A stretch of 64,000 bases of DNA from Oxalobacteraceae bacterium. Its GTDB lineage: Bacteria > Pseudomonadota > Gammaproteobacteria > Burkholderiales > Burkholderiaceae_D. Made by a program: the position numbers and the translations under genes. The notes under the pieces are model-generated. The model was not told the origin of the DNA. It searched no databases and saw nothing but the letters and a program-made list of their open reading frames with translations. Below, in pieces: positions 55,468 through 64,000 of the stretch. How positions within the stretch are numbered: position 1 is the first letter of the stretch; every line of letters begins with the position of its first letter. Where the stretch lies: NCBI GenBank assembly GCA_947448025.1, contig CANFLV010000017.1, positions 25,120-89,119 of the forward strand, given 5' to 3'.

Positions 55468-56372
55468 GTCTGCAAAATTTTTTAATCAACGCCGTGCTCA
55501 AACGCACCCAGCGTGCGCTCATGCAGTTGAGTGTCGAGCATCGCTTTAATCGTAGCCGCAAATGGATGGCAACCGATCACAGTCGTGTTGCAAAATCCAT
55601 TGAGGCCCGCGGTGAGGTGATTGGCGGCGTACCTGTCGAATGGGTTGTACCGAAACGGTTGGCCAAGCACATTGATCCTGTGATTTGCGTCTATTTTCAT
55701 GGCGGCGCTTTTGTCATGGGGAGCCTCCACAGCCATCGTGACATGGCGGCCTTTCTGGCCGAAAACGCAAACATCTGGATGCTCATGGTGGATTACCGTC
55801 TTGCACCGGAGCACCCCTTTCCGGCATCACTGGACGATGCCGCCGCAATTTACCGCAGCCTGCTGGCGCGCGGAGTTTCGGCGGAACGCATGCTGCTGGG
55901 CGGGGACAGTGCCGGTGGCAATATTGCCTTGGCAACAGCACAATTTCTCCGAGACGCAGGCGTGCCATTACCGACAGCGCTGATCCTGTTTTCGCCTTGG
56001 CTAGACTTGCAAAATAGCAGCCCGTCGCACTCCGCCAATGCAGCCACGGATGCCCTGCTCAACACGCAATTACTGGACGAAGCCGTCGAACGCTATGCGC
56101 CACACGTCGCGCGTCACGATGCCAGACTGTCGCCGTTATTGGGCAGTGTTGCGGGACTGCCGCCCTGCCTGATAGTCGCAAGCGCAACGGAAATTTTGCT
56201 GCACGATGCGGTGTCGCTGCGTGACAAGCTTCAAAACAGCGGCATCGAAGTTGACTACCTTGAATGGCCCAATACACCCCATGCGTTCCCGGTCTTTGCG
56301 CGGTGGCTGCCCGAAGCCCGCGAGGCACTCAGGCGCACCGCCCGGTTTATCCGACGGAAAGTGAGATCGTAA
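55464..56372 (+). CDS. Alpha/beta hydrolase, hormone-sensitive-lipase type
   Basis: A 302-residue esterase: oxyanion motif HGGAF (residues 79-83), nucleophile Ser149 in GGDSAGGN, and a C-terminal His in WPNTPHAFPVF. It could open the ester or lactone made by the monooxygenase before it. GTG start overlapping that gene by 4 bases. Confidence 0.92.
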   Translation: MSLQNFLINAVLKRTQRALMQLSVEHRFNRSRKWMATDHSRVAKSIEARGEVIGGVPVEWVVPKRLAKHIDPVICVYFHGGAFVMGSLHSHRDMAAFLAENANIWMLMVDYRLAPEHPFPASLDDAAAIYRSLLARGVSAERMLLGGDSAGGNIALATAQFLRDAGVPLPTALILFSPWLDLQNSSPSHSANAATDALLNTQLLDEAVERYAPHVARHDARLSPLLGSVAGLPPCLIVASATEILLHDAVSLRDKLQNSGIEVDYLEWPNTPHAFPVFARWLPEAREALRRTARFIRRKVRS

Positions 56373-56462
56373 TCTCAAGGCGCTTTTTTGCTGGACTTGC
56401 TGACCGGGTCAAGCTGAATGTGAGTCCTTGGCTAAACTACTGCGGTGTCTTAAGACAACAAA

Positions 56463-56493
56463 AAACCCGCAAAGCCAATGGCGGTGCGGGTTT
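56463..56493 (-). terminator. Terminator of the tRNA-Leu transcript
   Basis: On the minus strand AAACCCGCA pairs with TGCGGGTTT, followed by TTTTTGTTG. It lies 31 bp past the tRNA 3' end. Confidence 0.85.
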
Positions 56494-56524
56494 GAGACAG
56501 CTTGGACTTCTCGCTACGAATTAT

Positions 56525-56852
56525 TGGTGCCCGGAGCCGGAATCGAACCGGCACGACCTTTCAGTCGAGAGATTTTACTTACCACTACGACTTTCGCCGC
56601 CTCTTTCGGGTTTGTGGTCTGGACTTTACCTTCACCGTATTGCAAAGCAATTTAGGTGCTCCCCGTCAAGTCTCTACACCTTCCTGATCTTCATCAGGCT
56701 TGGCTCGGTATTGGCATTTGACAGCGTTCACCGAATTTGAGGAGTTACTACTAGGCCGTTTCCGGCATAGCGACCCGGTTGATAGTGCCATGCATTGCTG
56801 TTTAGGCGCTACCGTACCAGTCTCTTGTGTCTACCTGTTTCACCATCCGGGC
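56525..56852 (-). tRNA. tRNA-Leu(UAA), split by a group I intron
   Basis: Exon 1 is 56852-56819 and exon 2 is 56577-56525 (CCA encoded). Spliced, they give an 87-nt tRNA: acceptor GCCCGGA/TCCGGGC, D arm GTG...CAC with GGTAG in the loop, anticodon stem AGAGA/TCTCT, loop CTTAAAA (anticodon TAA), a long variable arm (CGACT GAAA GGTCG) and T arm GCCGG TTCGATT CCGGC. The long variable arm and the sequence, close to E. coli tRNA-Leu(UAA), identify leucine. Without splicing the anticodon loop is broken, so splicing is required for function. Confidence 0.95.
56578..56818 (-). ncRNA. Group I self-splicing intron in tRNA-Leu (Azoarcus-type, IC3-like)
   Basis: A 241-nt intron between U33 and U34 of the anticodon loop. 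Exon 1 ends in U (ACU), which can pair with intron GGU (splice-site U-G pair, P1); the intron ends in G. Core blocks match the Azoarcus tRNA-Ile intron: CTCAAATTCGGTGAACG, ATACCGAGCCAAGC, GAAGGTGTAGAGACTTGACG and GGTGAAGGTAAAGTCCAG, then CACAAACC. Visible helices: P4 TCGGT/ACCGA, P6-side CCTGAT/ATCAGG, P7 AGACT/AGTCC, P8 CACC...GGTG with ATTGC/GCAAT, P9 closed by GAAA. No ORF inside. Confidence 0.93.
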
Positions 56853-56937
56853 ATTCGGTTGAATAAAACAACAGGCGCGATTGTATCACTCTAGCTCCGG
56901 GATCCAATCGCACCGGTAATTTTTTTACATGAACATA

Positions 56938-57513
56938 TTATTGGCAACTAACGGAAATGTTGTCCACGCCGGCACCAGTCATGGTGGCAGTACCATTGCT
57001 CACTGTGCAAATTTGCCCTGTCGGTTGGGTCAATACAGTAACGCCATAAACGGAGCCATCCGCGACATTGTTGGCAAACGTGAAACTGGTCGCTGCAGCA
57101 TCAATCGTTAGATTATCACTGCCGTTGACCAGAGTCAGTCCACTTGAGCTCAAGCCAGTGATCGTGCCGCCAACAGTAAAGGTGTTGACGTTACATATGA
57201 CGTTCGCCGAAGTAATCGGGATCCCGGTCGCCAGTCCTGTGCCACCAGATACGAAACAGGTATAGCGAGCGGGCTGGCTCTGAATCGCGACCGCAAATTT
57301 GCCGTGATCATCAATCTGCGCCGGAAAAACGTAACTGGTCGCGTTTGCCGGCACAGTGACAGTATCAGTGCCGTTGATCAGTACCAGACCCGAGGTCACG
57401 AGTCCGCTCACCGAACCACCCAGGTTCACCTTCGTATAGCCACCACATGCTGCCAGTCCGACCAGCAAGGCCAACGCTGCGCCAATACGCCATTGCTTAA
57501 GTAATTTCGTCAT
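56938..57513 (-). CDS. Lipoprotein with two beta-rich repeats
   Basis: A 191-residue lipoprotein: signal with lipobox LAAC, then two repeats of about 75 residues, each of the form GGTITGLSSSGLTLVNG... to VLTQPTGQICTVSNG and ending VSVSC. The repeats keep paired Cys residues. Such GLxxSGLxLxNG repeats occur in exported proteins of Burkholderiales; function unknown. Paralog of the next gene. Confidence 0.8.
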   Translation of the reverse strand: MTKLLKQWRIGAALALLVGLAACGGYTKVNLGGSVSGLVTSGLVLINGTDTVTVPANATSYVFPAQIDDHGKFAVAIQSQPARYTCFVSGGTGLATGIPITSANVICNVNTFTVGGTITGLSSSGLTLVNGSDNLTIDAAATSFTFANNVADGSVYGVTVLTQPTGQICTVSNGTATMTGAGVDNISVSCQ

Positions 57514-57559
57514 GAATCTTTTCTCCGCAAGACCGCGAGGGTCTGATGTAAGGAATCTG

Positions 57560-58135
57560 TTAATTACAAGTCACAATGACCGAAGTGACATCCACAGGAG
57601 TCATCTTCCCGGCGCCATTGAGGACGCTACAAGTCTGAGGTTTTGGCTGGTTGAGCACGGTCACGCCATAGGTGGAACCGTCCATGACCTTGTTAGCAAA
57701 TACAAAGCTGCCATTAGCCGTGATATTCAGCGTGCTGCTGCCATTGGCCAGCGTCAAGCCAGAACTCGTCAGACCCGTCACAGTGCCGCCAAGATTATTA
57801 TTCGTCGCGCAGGTAACCGCTACATTCGTAATATCTGTCGAAATCGCAATGCCAGCGCCATTGGTGACCAGGCAGGTCATGCCAGGCGGTTGCTCCAGCA
57901 CGCTCACGTTGTAGCTCAGGCCCACCGACACCCGCGTCGGAAAAACAAATGAAGTCGCACCGGCAGGGATGACCACTGCACTGTAACCATTGCTCAGTTT
58001 CAGCGCACTGCTGCTGTAGCCGGCAATCGTTCCGCCGACGCTGACGTTGGTAACGACACTACCACCGCAGGCGACCAGGCCGAGCGCCAGCGCCGATGCC
58101 AGGATGAGGCGTAATTGCCGGGAAAAGCCCTTCAT
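57560..58135 (-). CDS. Lipoprotein with two beta-rich repeats (paralog)
   Basis: A 191-residue lipoprotein (lipobox LVAC) with the same two-repeat layout (GGTVTGLTSSGLTLANG, VTVLNQPKPQTCSVLNG, VIVTC). The ATG at 58135 has GGAGA upstream; the longer reading is not needed. It precedes the paralogous gene by 46 bp on the same strand, a tandem duplication. Confidence 0.8.
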   Translation of the reverse strand: MKGFSRQLRLILASALALGLVACGGSVVTNVSVGGTIAGYSSSALKLSNGYSAVVIPAGATSFVFPTRVSVGLSYNVSVLEQPPGMTCLVTNGAGIAISTDITNVAVTCATNNNLGGTVTGLTSSGLTLANGSSTLNITANGSFVFANKVMDGSTYGVTVLNQPKPQTCSVLNGAGKMTPVDVTSVIVTCN

Positions 58136-58370
58136 GTAATTCTCCAAAAAAATGACGCTCAAAATAAATGGCAAAATACCAATCGGTTTTTATCGCTGGG
58201 CTCGATTGTACAGTTCTGGCGTGCCAATATCGAGCGGTCTATACGATTTGGCAGACAGAGCGCGCCCTGCAAGAGCACTATTGTTGGCATTTGTGGCAAG
58301 CGGAGCCCACCGCTCACGCAAAGTGGCAACGATGGGAGGGAGTAAGAAGAGCCGCTTCGCGGCCCGGGAT

Positions 58371-60653
58371 TCACTTTGAAAGCAAGAGTGCGCCGTTGAT
58401 CGCTTCGCTCAACTCATTAATGTCGATAGGTTTAGTGATGTAACGGAAAAATCCTGCGTCCTTGCCCGCCTTGACGTCATGCGGCATCGCATTTGCCGTC
58501 AAGGCAATGACAGGAATTGCGCGAGTGAGAGGATCGGCATGCAGAATTTTGCGCGCTTCACCACCACTAATACCAGGCAAATTCATGTCCATCAATATCA
58601 CTTGCGGCAAATATTCACGTGCCATGGCAATCCCGGTCTTGCCATCGCGCGCCGAAATCAGGTGCAAGTCTGTACGAAAGCCGATGATTTCCTCGACCAG
58701 TTTCAGGTTCGCCGGATTGTCCTCGACATACAGCAAGAGCGGCAGCACATCCTGTGGAAATAATGCGGCGATTTGCGGTGCAACCATGGCGATTTCCTCG
58801 CCCTTGATCGTCACTGATGCATTGGTTGAAGTCAATTCGATCCAGAACATGCTGCCTATGCCAACAGCACTGCTGACGCCAATTTCACCGCCCATCAATT
58901 CTACGAGTCGCTTGGTCACGACGAGGCCGATGCCGGTACCCTCTTCCTTGCCTGCCTCCTGTCCGAGACGGTTGAATGGTGTAAACAGCGACTGCAGCTG
59001 ATCTGGACGCAAGCCCGAACCGGTGTCTTGTACCGAAATCCTGACCCGGCCATTCTCCACGAGCGCGACATCCACCACCATTGCGCCCATGTCACGATTG
59101 TATTTAATCGCATTCGACAGCAGATTAAGGATGGTTTGCTTCAGGCGGGTTCGGTCAGCCAATACGGTCAAGTCATTTTTGACAGGGAAGATCATGCGTA
59201 TGCCGCGCTGGCTACCCAGCGGCTCTATCATTGCCTGCGATTCCTGGATCACTTCGGATACCGACACTGGCTCAACCGACAAGGTCATGGTGCCCGATTC
59301 GACCTTGGCCAGATCGAGGATTTCATTGATTAGCGTGAGCAGGTGCTGACCCGCTGTCAGGATACACTGCGTAAATTCACGGTGCTGCGCCGCTGTGGCC
59401 GGCAGCTTGTCGTTGACCAGTAACTGGGCAAAGCCAAGGATGGCGTTAAGCGGCGTACGTAATTCATGCGACATGCTGGCAAGGAAACGGTCTTTCGCAA
59501 GATTGGCGTTTTCGAGTTCGACTTTTTTTTCATTGAGCGTGCGCTCAATGCGTTTGCGCTCGGTGATGTCGCGGATTGCGCTGGAGACGAGGAATTCGTC
59601 CTCCGTTTCAAGCGGGCTCAGACTGATCTCGACCGGAAACTCACTGCCGTCGCGCCGCTGACCGTAGAGTTCGACGCCGGCGCCCATCGAGCGCGTGCGC
59701 GGTTCAGTAAAAAATCCGGAACGAAAGCTTGGATGGCGATCTCCGTAACGCTTGGGTATGAGGATTTCAATTTTCTGTCCCAACAATTCCGCACGTGGGT
59801 AACCAAACATCTTTTCAGTCTGCGTATTCACGAGGACAATGTCGCCAACCCGGTTGACGATGACGATGGCATCGGGGGCGGATTCCAGCAAGCCGCGAAA
59901 TTTTTGCTCCGCCTTCTTGCGTTCGCTGATATCGCGAATCGCGCTCATGACGAATTGACCTTCGTCGGTCTTGATCGGGCTCAGGCTGATCTCTACGGGG
60001 AATTCGACGCTATCCTTGCGCAAGCCGTACAGTTCAAGGCCAGCGCCCATGGTGCGCGTACGCGGTTGGCCGAAATAGCGGGCACGGTGACCAACATGGC
60101 CATCACGGAATCGTGTTGGCAACAGGACTTCAATCAATTGGCCGCGCAACTCACCCGGGCTGTAACCGAACAGGCGTTCGGCCTGTGTATTGGCCAGCAC
60201 GATACGCCCCGTCGAGTTGGCCATAATGATGCCATCTGGGGTGGATTCCAGCAGATCGCGAAATTTCGCCTCGATCAGCCGTGCGTCGCGCATTGCCCTG
60301 GCATGCGTGATGTCCTTTTTCGTCTCCAGGACGTATTCGAGCTGCCCCTGCGCATCATAAATGGCCTTGCTCGACACATCGACATAGACCAGCGCACCGT
60401 CCTTCTTGTGGCGCAGGCATTCACTGTCCAGTGTGCCGTGCGCGAGGACGCTATTGAGTTGATCCTTCCAGGTGTCATTTGTATGCGGCAAAAAAATGAG
60501 CGCGTCGAGCTGGCTTCCGAGTGCCTCTTCCGCCGTGTAGCCAAAAATTACTTCGGCTCCGTTCGTCCAGTGCAGCACGATGCCATTCGGATCCGTTACC
60601 ACAACGCCAACCGGACTCTCATTGAGAACGAGTTGATGGAAATCTTGCGCCAT
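58371..60653 (-). CDS. Hybrid sensor histidine kinase with three PAS domains
   Basis: A 760-residue cytosolic kinase without membrane helices. PAS 1 (about residues 5-120), PAS 2 and PAS 3, nearly duplicate units, each ending in a PAC segment ([10 protein letters not shown]...AIRDI(S/T)ERK), HisKA with His396 ([15 protein letters not shown]), HATPase ([22 protein letters not shown]) and a C-terminal receiver with Asp689 ([10 protein letters not shown]). Input signal unknown. ATG at 60653 with GAGGG upstream. Confidence 0.94.
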   Translation of the reverse strand: MAQDFHQLVLNESPVGVVVTDPNGIVLHWTNGAEVIFGYTAEEALGSQLDALIFLPHTNDTWKDQLNSVLAHGTLDSECLRHKKDGALVYVDVSSKAIYDAQGQLEYVLETKKDITHARAMRDARLIEAKFRDLLESTPDGIIMANSTGRIVLANTQAERLFGYSPGELRGQLIEVLLPTRFRDGHVGHRARYFGQPRTRTMGAGLELYGLRKDSVEFPVEISLSPIKTDEGQFVMSAIRDISERKKAEQKFRGLLESAPDAIVIVNRVGDIVLVNTQTEKMFGYPRAELLGQKIEILIPKRYGDRHPSFRSGFFTEPRTRSMGAGVELYGQRRDGSEFPVEISLSPLETEDEFLVSSAIRDITERKRIERTLNEKKVELENANLAKDRFLASMSHELRTPLNAILGFAQLLVNDKLPATAAQHREFTQCILTAGQHLLTLINEILDLAKVESGTMTLSVEPVSVSEVIQESQAMIEPLGSQRGIRMIFPVKNDLTVLADRTRLKQTILNLLSNAIKYNRDMGAMVVDVALVENGRVRISVQDTGSGLRPDQLQSLFTPFNRLGQEAGKEEGTGIGLVVTKRLVELMGGEIGVSSAVGIGSMFWIELTSTNASVTIKGEEIAMVAPQIAALFPQDVLPLLLYVEDNPANLKLVEEIIGFRTDLHLISARDGKTGIAMAREYLPQVILMDMNLPGISGGEARKILHADPLTRAIPVIALTANAMPHDVKAGKDAGFFRYITKPIDINELSEAINGALLLSK

Positions 60654-61023
60654 ACCTGAACCCTCTTGCCGGCGTACTGCACCGTCGTGATCTTGCCAGC
60701 CTGCTGCCAGCATCGCTGCCGGTCCTGGGCAATGCTGCAAATAACATCTGCCTGCGCGCGGCTTGCGCGCCCTGCCAGCGGCACATGGTACCGGCAATTT
60801 AGGAAGGCATCGCCTTTATTTTTCCCATATGAAAATCCCAACAGACGTTTTAAACCCCCTCTTTTATTTCATTTGCATTGCAGTAATCATCATCAGCCGG
60901 GCGCGAGGCTGAGTCCATCGGCGTGTTTGAGTCTAAGCGCTCAGAAAATGATGTCATTTCCACGTAAAATGCCGGATTGTGTCATGCGGGTGTTACAGGT
61001 ATATTTGCGAACTAATAAGCGTG
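60654..61023. promoter_or_regulatory. Divergent kinase / fnr control region
   Basis: 370 bp. It contains AAATGA (60946-60951) and TCATTT (60954-60959) around TG, about 65 bp before fnr, and GCGCGC...GCGCGC near 60755. No FNR box (TTGAT-N4-ATCAA) was found. Confidence 0.45.
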
Positions 61024-61812
61024 ATGTCTAAAGTAAATAATCAAACTATGGAACAACCTCTTCCCTACGTGGCTGCACCAGCCCTGAACGTGAGCGCATT
61101 GAAAGCCAGCTGTGCAGGCTGCAGCATGCATCAATTGTGTTTGCCTATGGGACTCGATGATGATGACGTGAATCGGCTCGACCAGATCATCGGTCGCCGG
61201 CGACGCATCGCGCGTGACGAGAGCCTGTATCGCATGGGCGATCCCTTCCAGAACTTGTACGCGGTGCGCTTCGGTCACTTCAAGACTTCACAGAATAATC
61301 CCAGCGGGGAACAGCAAATCACCGGCTTTCAGATGGCGGGCGAATTGCTCGGCATGGATGCCATCAGCGCCGACCGGCATCATTGCGATGCGGTCGCACT
61401 CGAGGATAGTGAAGTCTGTGAAATCCCGTTTCCGCGTCTGGAGGAATTGTTCGGGCATATCCCGACCTTGCTGCATCATTTCCATCGCATGATGAGCCAG
61501 GAAATCACGCGCGAGCAAAATGTCATGCTCTTGCTCGGCAATATGCGCGCGGAACAGCGATTTGCGGTCTTCCTCGTTAATCTGTCGGCACGCTATGCTG
61601 CACGGGGCTATTCAGCGAGCAGTTTTCAGCTGCGCATGTCACGCGAAGATATCGGTAATTACCTTGGCCTGACGATCGAGAGCGTGAGTCGACTGCTATC
61701 GCGTTTCAAGAAACAGAACTTGCTCAGTGTCGACAAGCGCGAAGTCACATTGCTTGATCCGGCACAATTGAAAGCACTCGCCGCCGGCACCAAGCATTGC
61801 GCACCGATGTAA
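61024..61812 (+). CDS. fnr: FNR-type anaerobic transcription factor
   Basis: A 262-residue CRP/FNR regulator: iron-sulfur ligands Cys30, Cys33, Cys39 (CAGCSMHQLC) and Cys121, a cyclic-nucleotide-like sensor domain, dimer helix, and HTH MSREDIGNYLGLTIESVSRLLSRFKKQNLL. It activates low-oxygen genes, such as the cbb3 oxidase cluster converging from the right. ATG at 61024 chosen; 61051 is possible. Confidence 0.94.
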   Translation: MSKVNNQTMEQPLPYVAAPALNVSALKASCAGCSMHQLCLPMGLDDDDVNRLDQIIGRRRRIARDESLYRMGDPFQNLYAVRFGHFKTSQNNPSGEQQITGFQMAGELLGMDAISADRHHCDAVALEDSEVCEIPFPRLEELFGHIPTLLHHFHRMMSQEITREQNVMLLLGNMRAEQRFAVFLVNLSARYAARGYSASSFQLRMSREDIGNYLGLTIESVSRLLSRFKKQNLLSVDKREVTLLDPAQLKALAAGTKHCAPM

Positions 61813-61813
61813 T

Positions 61814-62050
61814 TCAGAATGGTTGGTGGTCGTCTGGCACGACGGCGAGGTAATACGTCAGCATGCTGGCCAACGCGCAAAAGACCCAGAAAAAGAAAAA
61901 GCCGATTGTATAACCGGCGATCGCCGGCAATTCGAAATGACCGCCGATGAACAGCAGCTCATGCGGATCAAAGAGCGAAAAGAAACAGCCTTCCGCAACG
62001 ATCGCGATCAGGAAGGATGGCCATAAAATGATCATCGCAAGTCGCAGCAT
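61814..62050 (-). CDS. Small membrane protein of the cbb3 cluster
   Basis: A 78-residue protein with two membrane helices (residues 5-25 and 42-68). It follows fixH by 23 bp and converges with fnr (1-bp gap). Not CcoS by sequence; a conserved small protein of unknown role near cbb3 genes. Confidence 0.7.
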   Translation of the reverse strand: MLRLAMIILWPSFLIAIVAEGCFFSLFDPHELLFIGGHFELPAIAGYTIGFFFFWVFCALASMLTYYLAVVPDDHQPF

Positions 62051-62073
62051 GGTGTCTCCTTCATTTTATTTTT

Positions 62074-62610
62074 TTATTCTGCTGGGGGTAAGTCGGCGAC
62101 GATTTCGATGGCCTTCTGTTCGGGCCATTTCCAGCTGCCATTGAGGCGCCAGTTACGTTGTTCACTTTCGACGAGGACTTGCCAGCGGCCGCGCTCGAGC
62201 ATCGGTAAGGCTGCACTGAAATGACCGGCCTGATCCACATCGGTGATGACATGCAAATCCTTTTGCGGCTGCGTCGCATGTGCAAGGTGGAGGTCAATCT
62301 TACCGGCCAGTGGCACGCCGGCGGCGAACAGACTGCCGCGTATCTGGCCTGAGTCCGGCACATATTGCGCCGACATCGACACGCGCATTGCCGCGGCCAC
62401 ACGGTCGCGGCTCAAGTCCTGATTGATGGCTTTGCCGCGCACATAATAATCATCGACGACCATCGCGTCCGGGCGGGTAACGGCGAGCCAGGTCGTGTAA
62501 ATACCGGCAAGGATGACCACAAATGGTCCCAGCATCAATAGCCATGGCCAGCGTTGCGCATACCATGGCTTAACTGGGGAATTCTTGTTGAATGCGTTAG
62601 CGCTTTGCAT
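62074..62610 (-). CDS. fixH: FixH family protein
   Basis: A 178-residue protein: one N-terminal membrane helix (PWLLMLGPFVVILAGIYTTWLAV), then the FixH domain (DAMVVDDYYVRGKAINQDLSRDRVAAAM). It takes part in cbb3 oxidase assembly, probably copper handling. Starts 35 bp after ccoG. Confidence 0.93.
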   Translation of the reverse strand: MQSANAFNKNSPVKPWYAQRWPWLLMLGPFVVILAGIYTTWLAVTRPDAMVVDDYYVRGKAINQDLSRDRVAAAMRVSMSAQYVPDSGQIRGSLFAAGVPLAGKIDLHLAHATQPQKDLHVITDVDQAGHFSAALPMLERGRWQVLVESEQRNWRLNGSWKWPEQKAIEIVADLPPAE

Positions 62611-62645
62611 GCTTACTCCTGTTGCTTCAGATTGCTTGATGTTAC

Positions 62646-64000
62646 TTACCGCGGCACAAAAAATACCGCTTTTTCCTTGACCTGCAAACGCTCGTCGTCG
62701 ATTGCCTGTAATTCGAACATGATCTTGTTCGAGCCGGTCTGGCCCATGCCATGGTCCACCTGCACGCGCACCGGCACACCACGTGAGCCGGTCGCTTCCA
62801 TCGTGACTTCGTCGGGCGTGACCAGCTTGGCAGTCTCGATGCCAGAGACGCGAATTTTGTAACGATGCGGGGCTTCGGCGGTATTCATGATCTGCAAGCG
62901 ATACACGTTTTCAATCTTGCCATCTTCAACTTCGCGGCCCAGTGTGCCGCGGTCGCGGATCACGTCCAGCTTCAAGGGCGTGCGCATATAAAGTGTGACG
63001 GAAAACGCCGAGACAATCAGCAATAGAATCGTAATGTAGATCAGCACCCGCGGACGGAATACACGCTGGCGCATCTGTGCAATCGACAGTTTGTCTGCTA
63101 ACGCATGATCGGTCGAATAGCGCACCAGCCCGCGTGGCGCCTGAATTTTATCCATCACTGAATTACAGGCATCGACGCAGGCGGCGCAGCCTATGCATTC
63201 ATACTGCAGGCCGTTGCGGATATCGATGCCGGTCGGGCAGACCTGCACGCACATCGAGCAATCGATGCAGTCACCGGTGGTTTTGGCGGCAGTGCTGTCC
63301 TTGCGCGCCAATGCGCCGCGCGGCTCGCCACGTTCCTTGTCATACGTAATAATCAGTGTGTCCTTGTCAAACATCGAGCTCTGGAAGCGCGCGTAAGGAC
63401 ACATGTATTTGCACACCTGCTCCCGCATCCAGCCGGCATTGCCGTAAGTCGCCAGGGAATAGAACAAGACCCAGAACAACTCCCAGGGTCCGAGCGTGGC
63501 AGCAAGAATTTCGGAAATCAGGGTATGGACGGGCGTGAAGTAGGCAACAAAGCTGAAGCCGGTCCATAAAGCGACGGCGCCCCAGGCGCCATGCTTGGCC
63601 GTCTTGCGCGCGATCTTGTCGACGCTCAGCGGCTGCTTATCGAGCCGCATGCGGGCGCTGCGTGGCCCTTCGATTTTACGTTCGATCCACATGAAGATTT
63701 CAGTGTAGACCGTTTGCGGACAGGCGAAGCCGCACCAGACTCGGCCGGCGATCGCCGTCACGAGAAACAGGCTATACGCACAAACGATGAGCAGCGCCGC
63801 CAGATAAATAAAATCCTGCGGCCACAGCACGATACCAAAAATATAAAATTTGCGCGCCCCGAGGTCGAACAGCACAGCCTGACGGCCATTCCAGTTCAGC
63901 CATGGCAAGCCGTAAAACACCATCTGGGTGAGCCACACACACAGCCAGCGTACGCTTGCATAACGACCTTTTGCCTCGCGCGGGTAAATTTCTTCTCGCG
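62646..64000 (-). CDS. ccoG: Cytochrome c oxidase accessory protein CcoG (5' end beyond window)
   Basis: The reading frame stays open to the right edge (EEIYPREAKGRYASVRWLCVWLTQMVFYGLPWL), so the N-terminus is outside. Features: membrane helices, CGFACPQTVYTE, two 4Fe-4S motifs (CIDCSMCVQVCPTG and CIGCAACVDACN), a late membrane helix and a periplasmic C-terminal Ig-like domain. CcoG helps mature cbb3 oxidase as a copper reductase. ccoNOP are expected upstream, outside the window. Confidence 0.95.
   Translation of the reverse strand, partial: REEIYPREAKGRYASVRWLCVWLTQMVFYGLPWLNWNGRQAVLFDLGARKFYIFGIVLWPQDFIYLAALLIVCAYSLFLVTAIAGRVWCGFACPQTVYTEIFMWIERKIEGPRSARMRLDKQPLSVDKIARKTAKHGAWGAVALWTGFSFVAYFTPVHTLISEILAATLGPWELFWVLFYSLATYGNAGWMREQVCKYMCPYARFQSSMFDKDTLIITYDKERGEPRGALARKDSTAAKTTGDCIDCSMCVQVCPTGIDIRNGLQYECIGCAACVDACNSVMDKIQAPRGLVRYSTDHALADKLSIAQMRQRVFRPRVLIYITILLLIVSAFSVTLYMRTPLKLDVIRDRGTLGREVEDGKIENVYRLQIMNTAEAPHRYKIRVSGIETAKLVTPDEVTMEATGSRGVPVRVQVDHGMGQTGSNKIMFELQAIDDERLQVKEKAVFFVPR

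Noticed and set aside
56264..56740. 158-residue plus-strand ORF covering the tRNA region, and other short ORFs there
   Set aside because: They run antisense through the tRNA-Leu exons and intron and have no family motif.
56525..56852. First impression of a tmRNA
   Set aside because: No tag ORF or tmRNA 5' GGGGC-type acceptor. The ends pair as tRNA-Leu and the middle matches a group I intron core.
59466..60659. 397-residue plus-strand ORF opposite the hybrid kinase
   Set aside because: Antisense to clear PAS and HisKA coding sequence.
60654..61023. FNR autoregulation box
   Set aside because: No TTGAT-N4-ATCAA-like site found; the only palindrome, AAATGA-TG-TCATTT, does not fit.

Overview
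The window looks like the chromosome of a motile, respiring betaproteobacterium of the order Burkholderiales, probably Oxalobacteraceae. This is inferred from GC-rich DNA, the order of the flg/flh/che genes, FlhDC as flagellar master regulator, a CheY-57/CheZ chemotaxis system, and an FNR gene beside a ccoG-fixH cluster. No 16S gene is present, so the genus is left open.

1-31.5 kb is an almost continuous flagellar and chemotaxis locus. The minus-strand run flgB-C-D-E-F-G-H-I-J (rod, hook, rings) is divergent from flgA-flgM-flgN. After an inserted pair of toxin-antitoxin modules come motD, motC, fliA, flhG, flhF, flhA and flhB, then cheY, cheB, an MCP, cheW, cheA, a second cheY, a CheZ-like protein, motB, motA, flhC and flhD, and a second cheA with the true cheZ. 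cheR and cheD are absent. A sigma-28 promoter precedes flgM. The first TA module is flanked by a 119-bp direct repeat of the flgN 3' end. Repeats and large hairpins occupy the gaps around cheY and between motA and flhC.

31.6-56.4 kb is an accessory catabolic region: FadD-type acyl-CoA ligase, haloalkane dehalogenase, PF10118-like di-metal protein, acyl-CoA-binding protein, three formylglycine-type sulfatases, a metallo-beta-lactamase-fold hydrolase, an SDR, a Baeyer-Villiger-type monooxygenase, an HSL-type esterase, a tandem DsbA-like protein and two TetR regulators. Three related palindromes (type TACACnnGTGTA) lie upstream of the ligase, the PF10118-like gene and one tetR, suggesting a small regulon. 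The likely theme is uptake and breakdown of sulfated and/or halogenated hydrophobic compounds such as sterol- or terpenoid-like esters (inference). Between about 46 and 52 kb lies a more AT-rich stretch of mostly unrecognised genes.

56.5-56.85 kb holds the most striking feature: a tRNA-Leu(UAA) gene on the minus strand split in its anticodon loop by a 241-nt group I intron whose core closely resembles the Azoarcus tRNA-Ile intron. 56.9-64 kb holds two paralogous repeat lipoproteins, a triple-PAS hybrid histidine kinase, FNR, and the 3' part of a cytochrome cbb3 maturation cluster (ccoG, truncated by the window edge, fixH and a small membrane protein).
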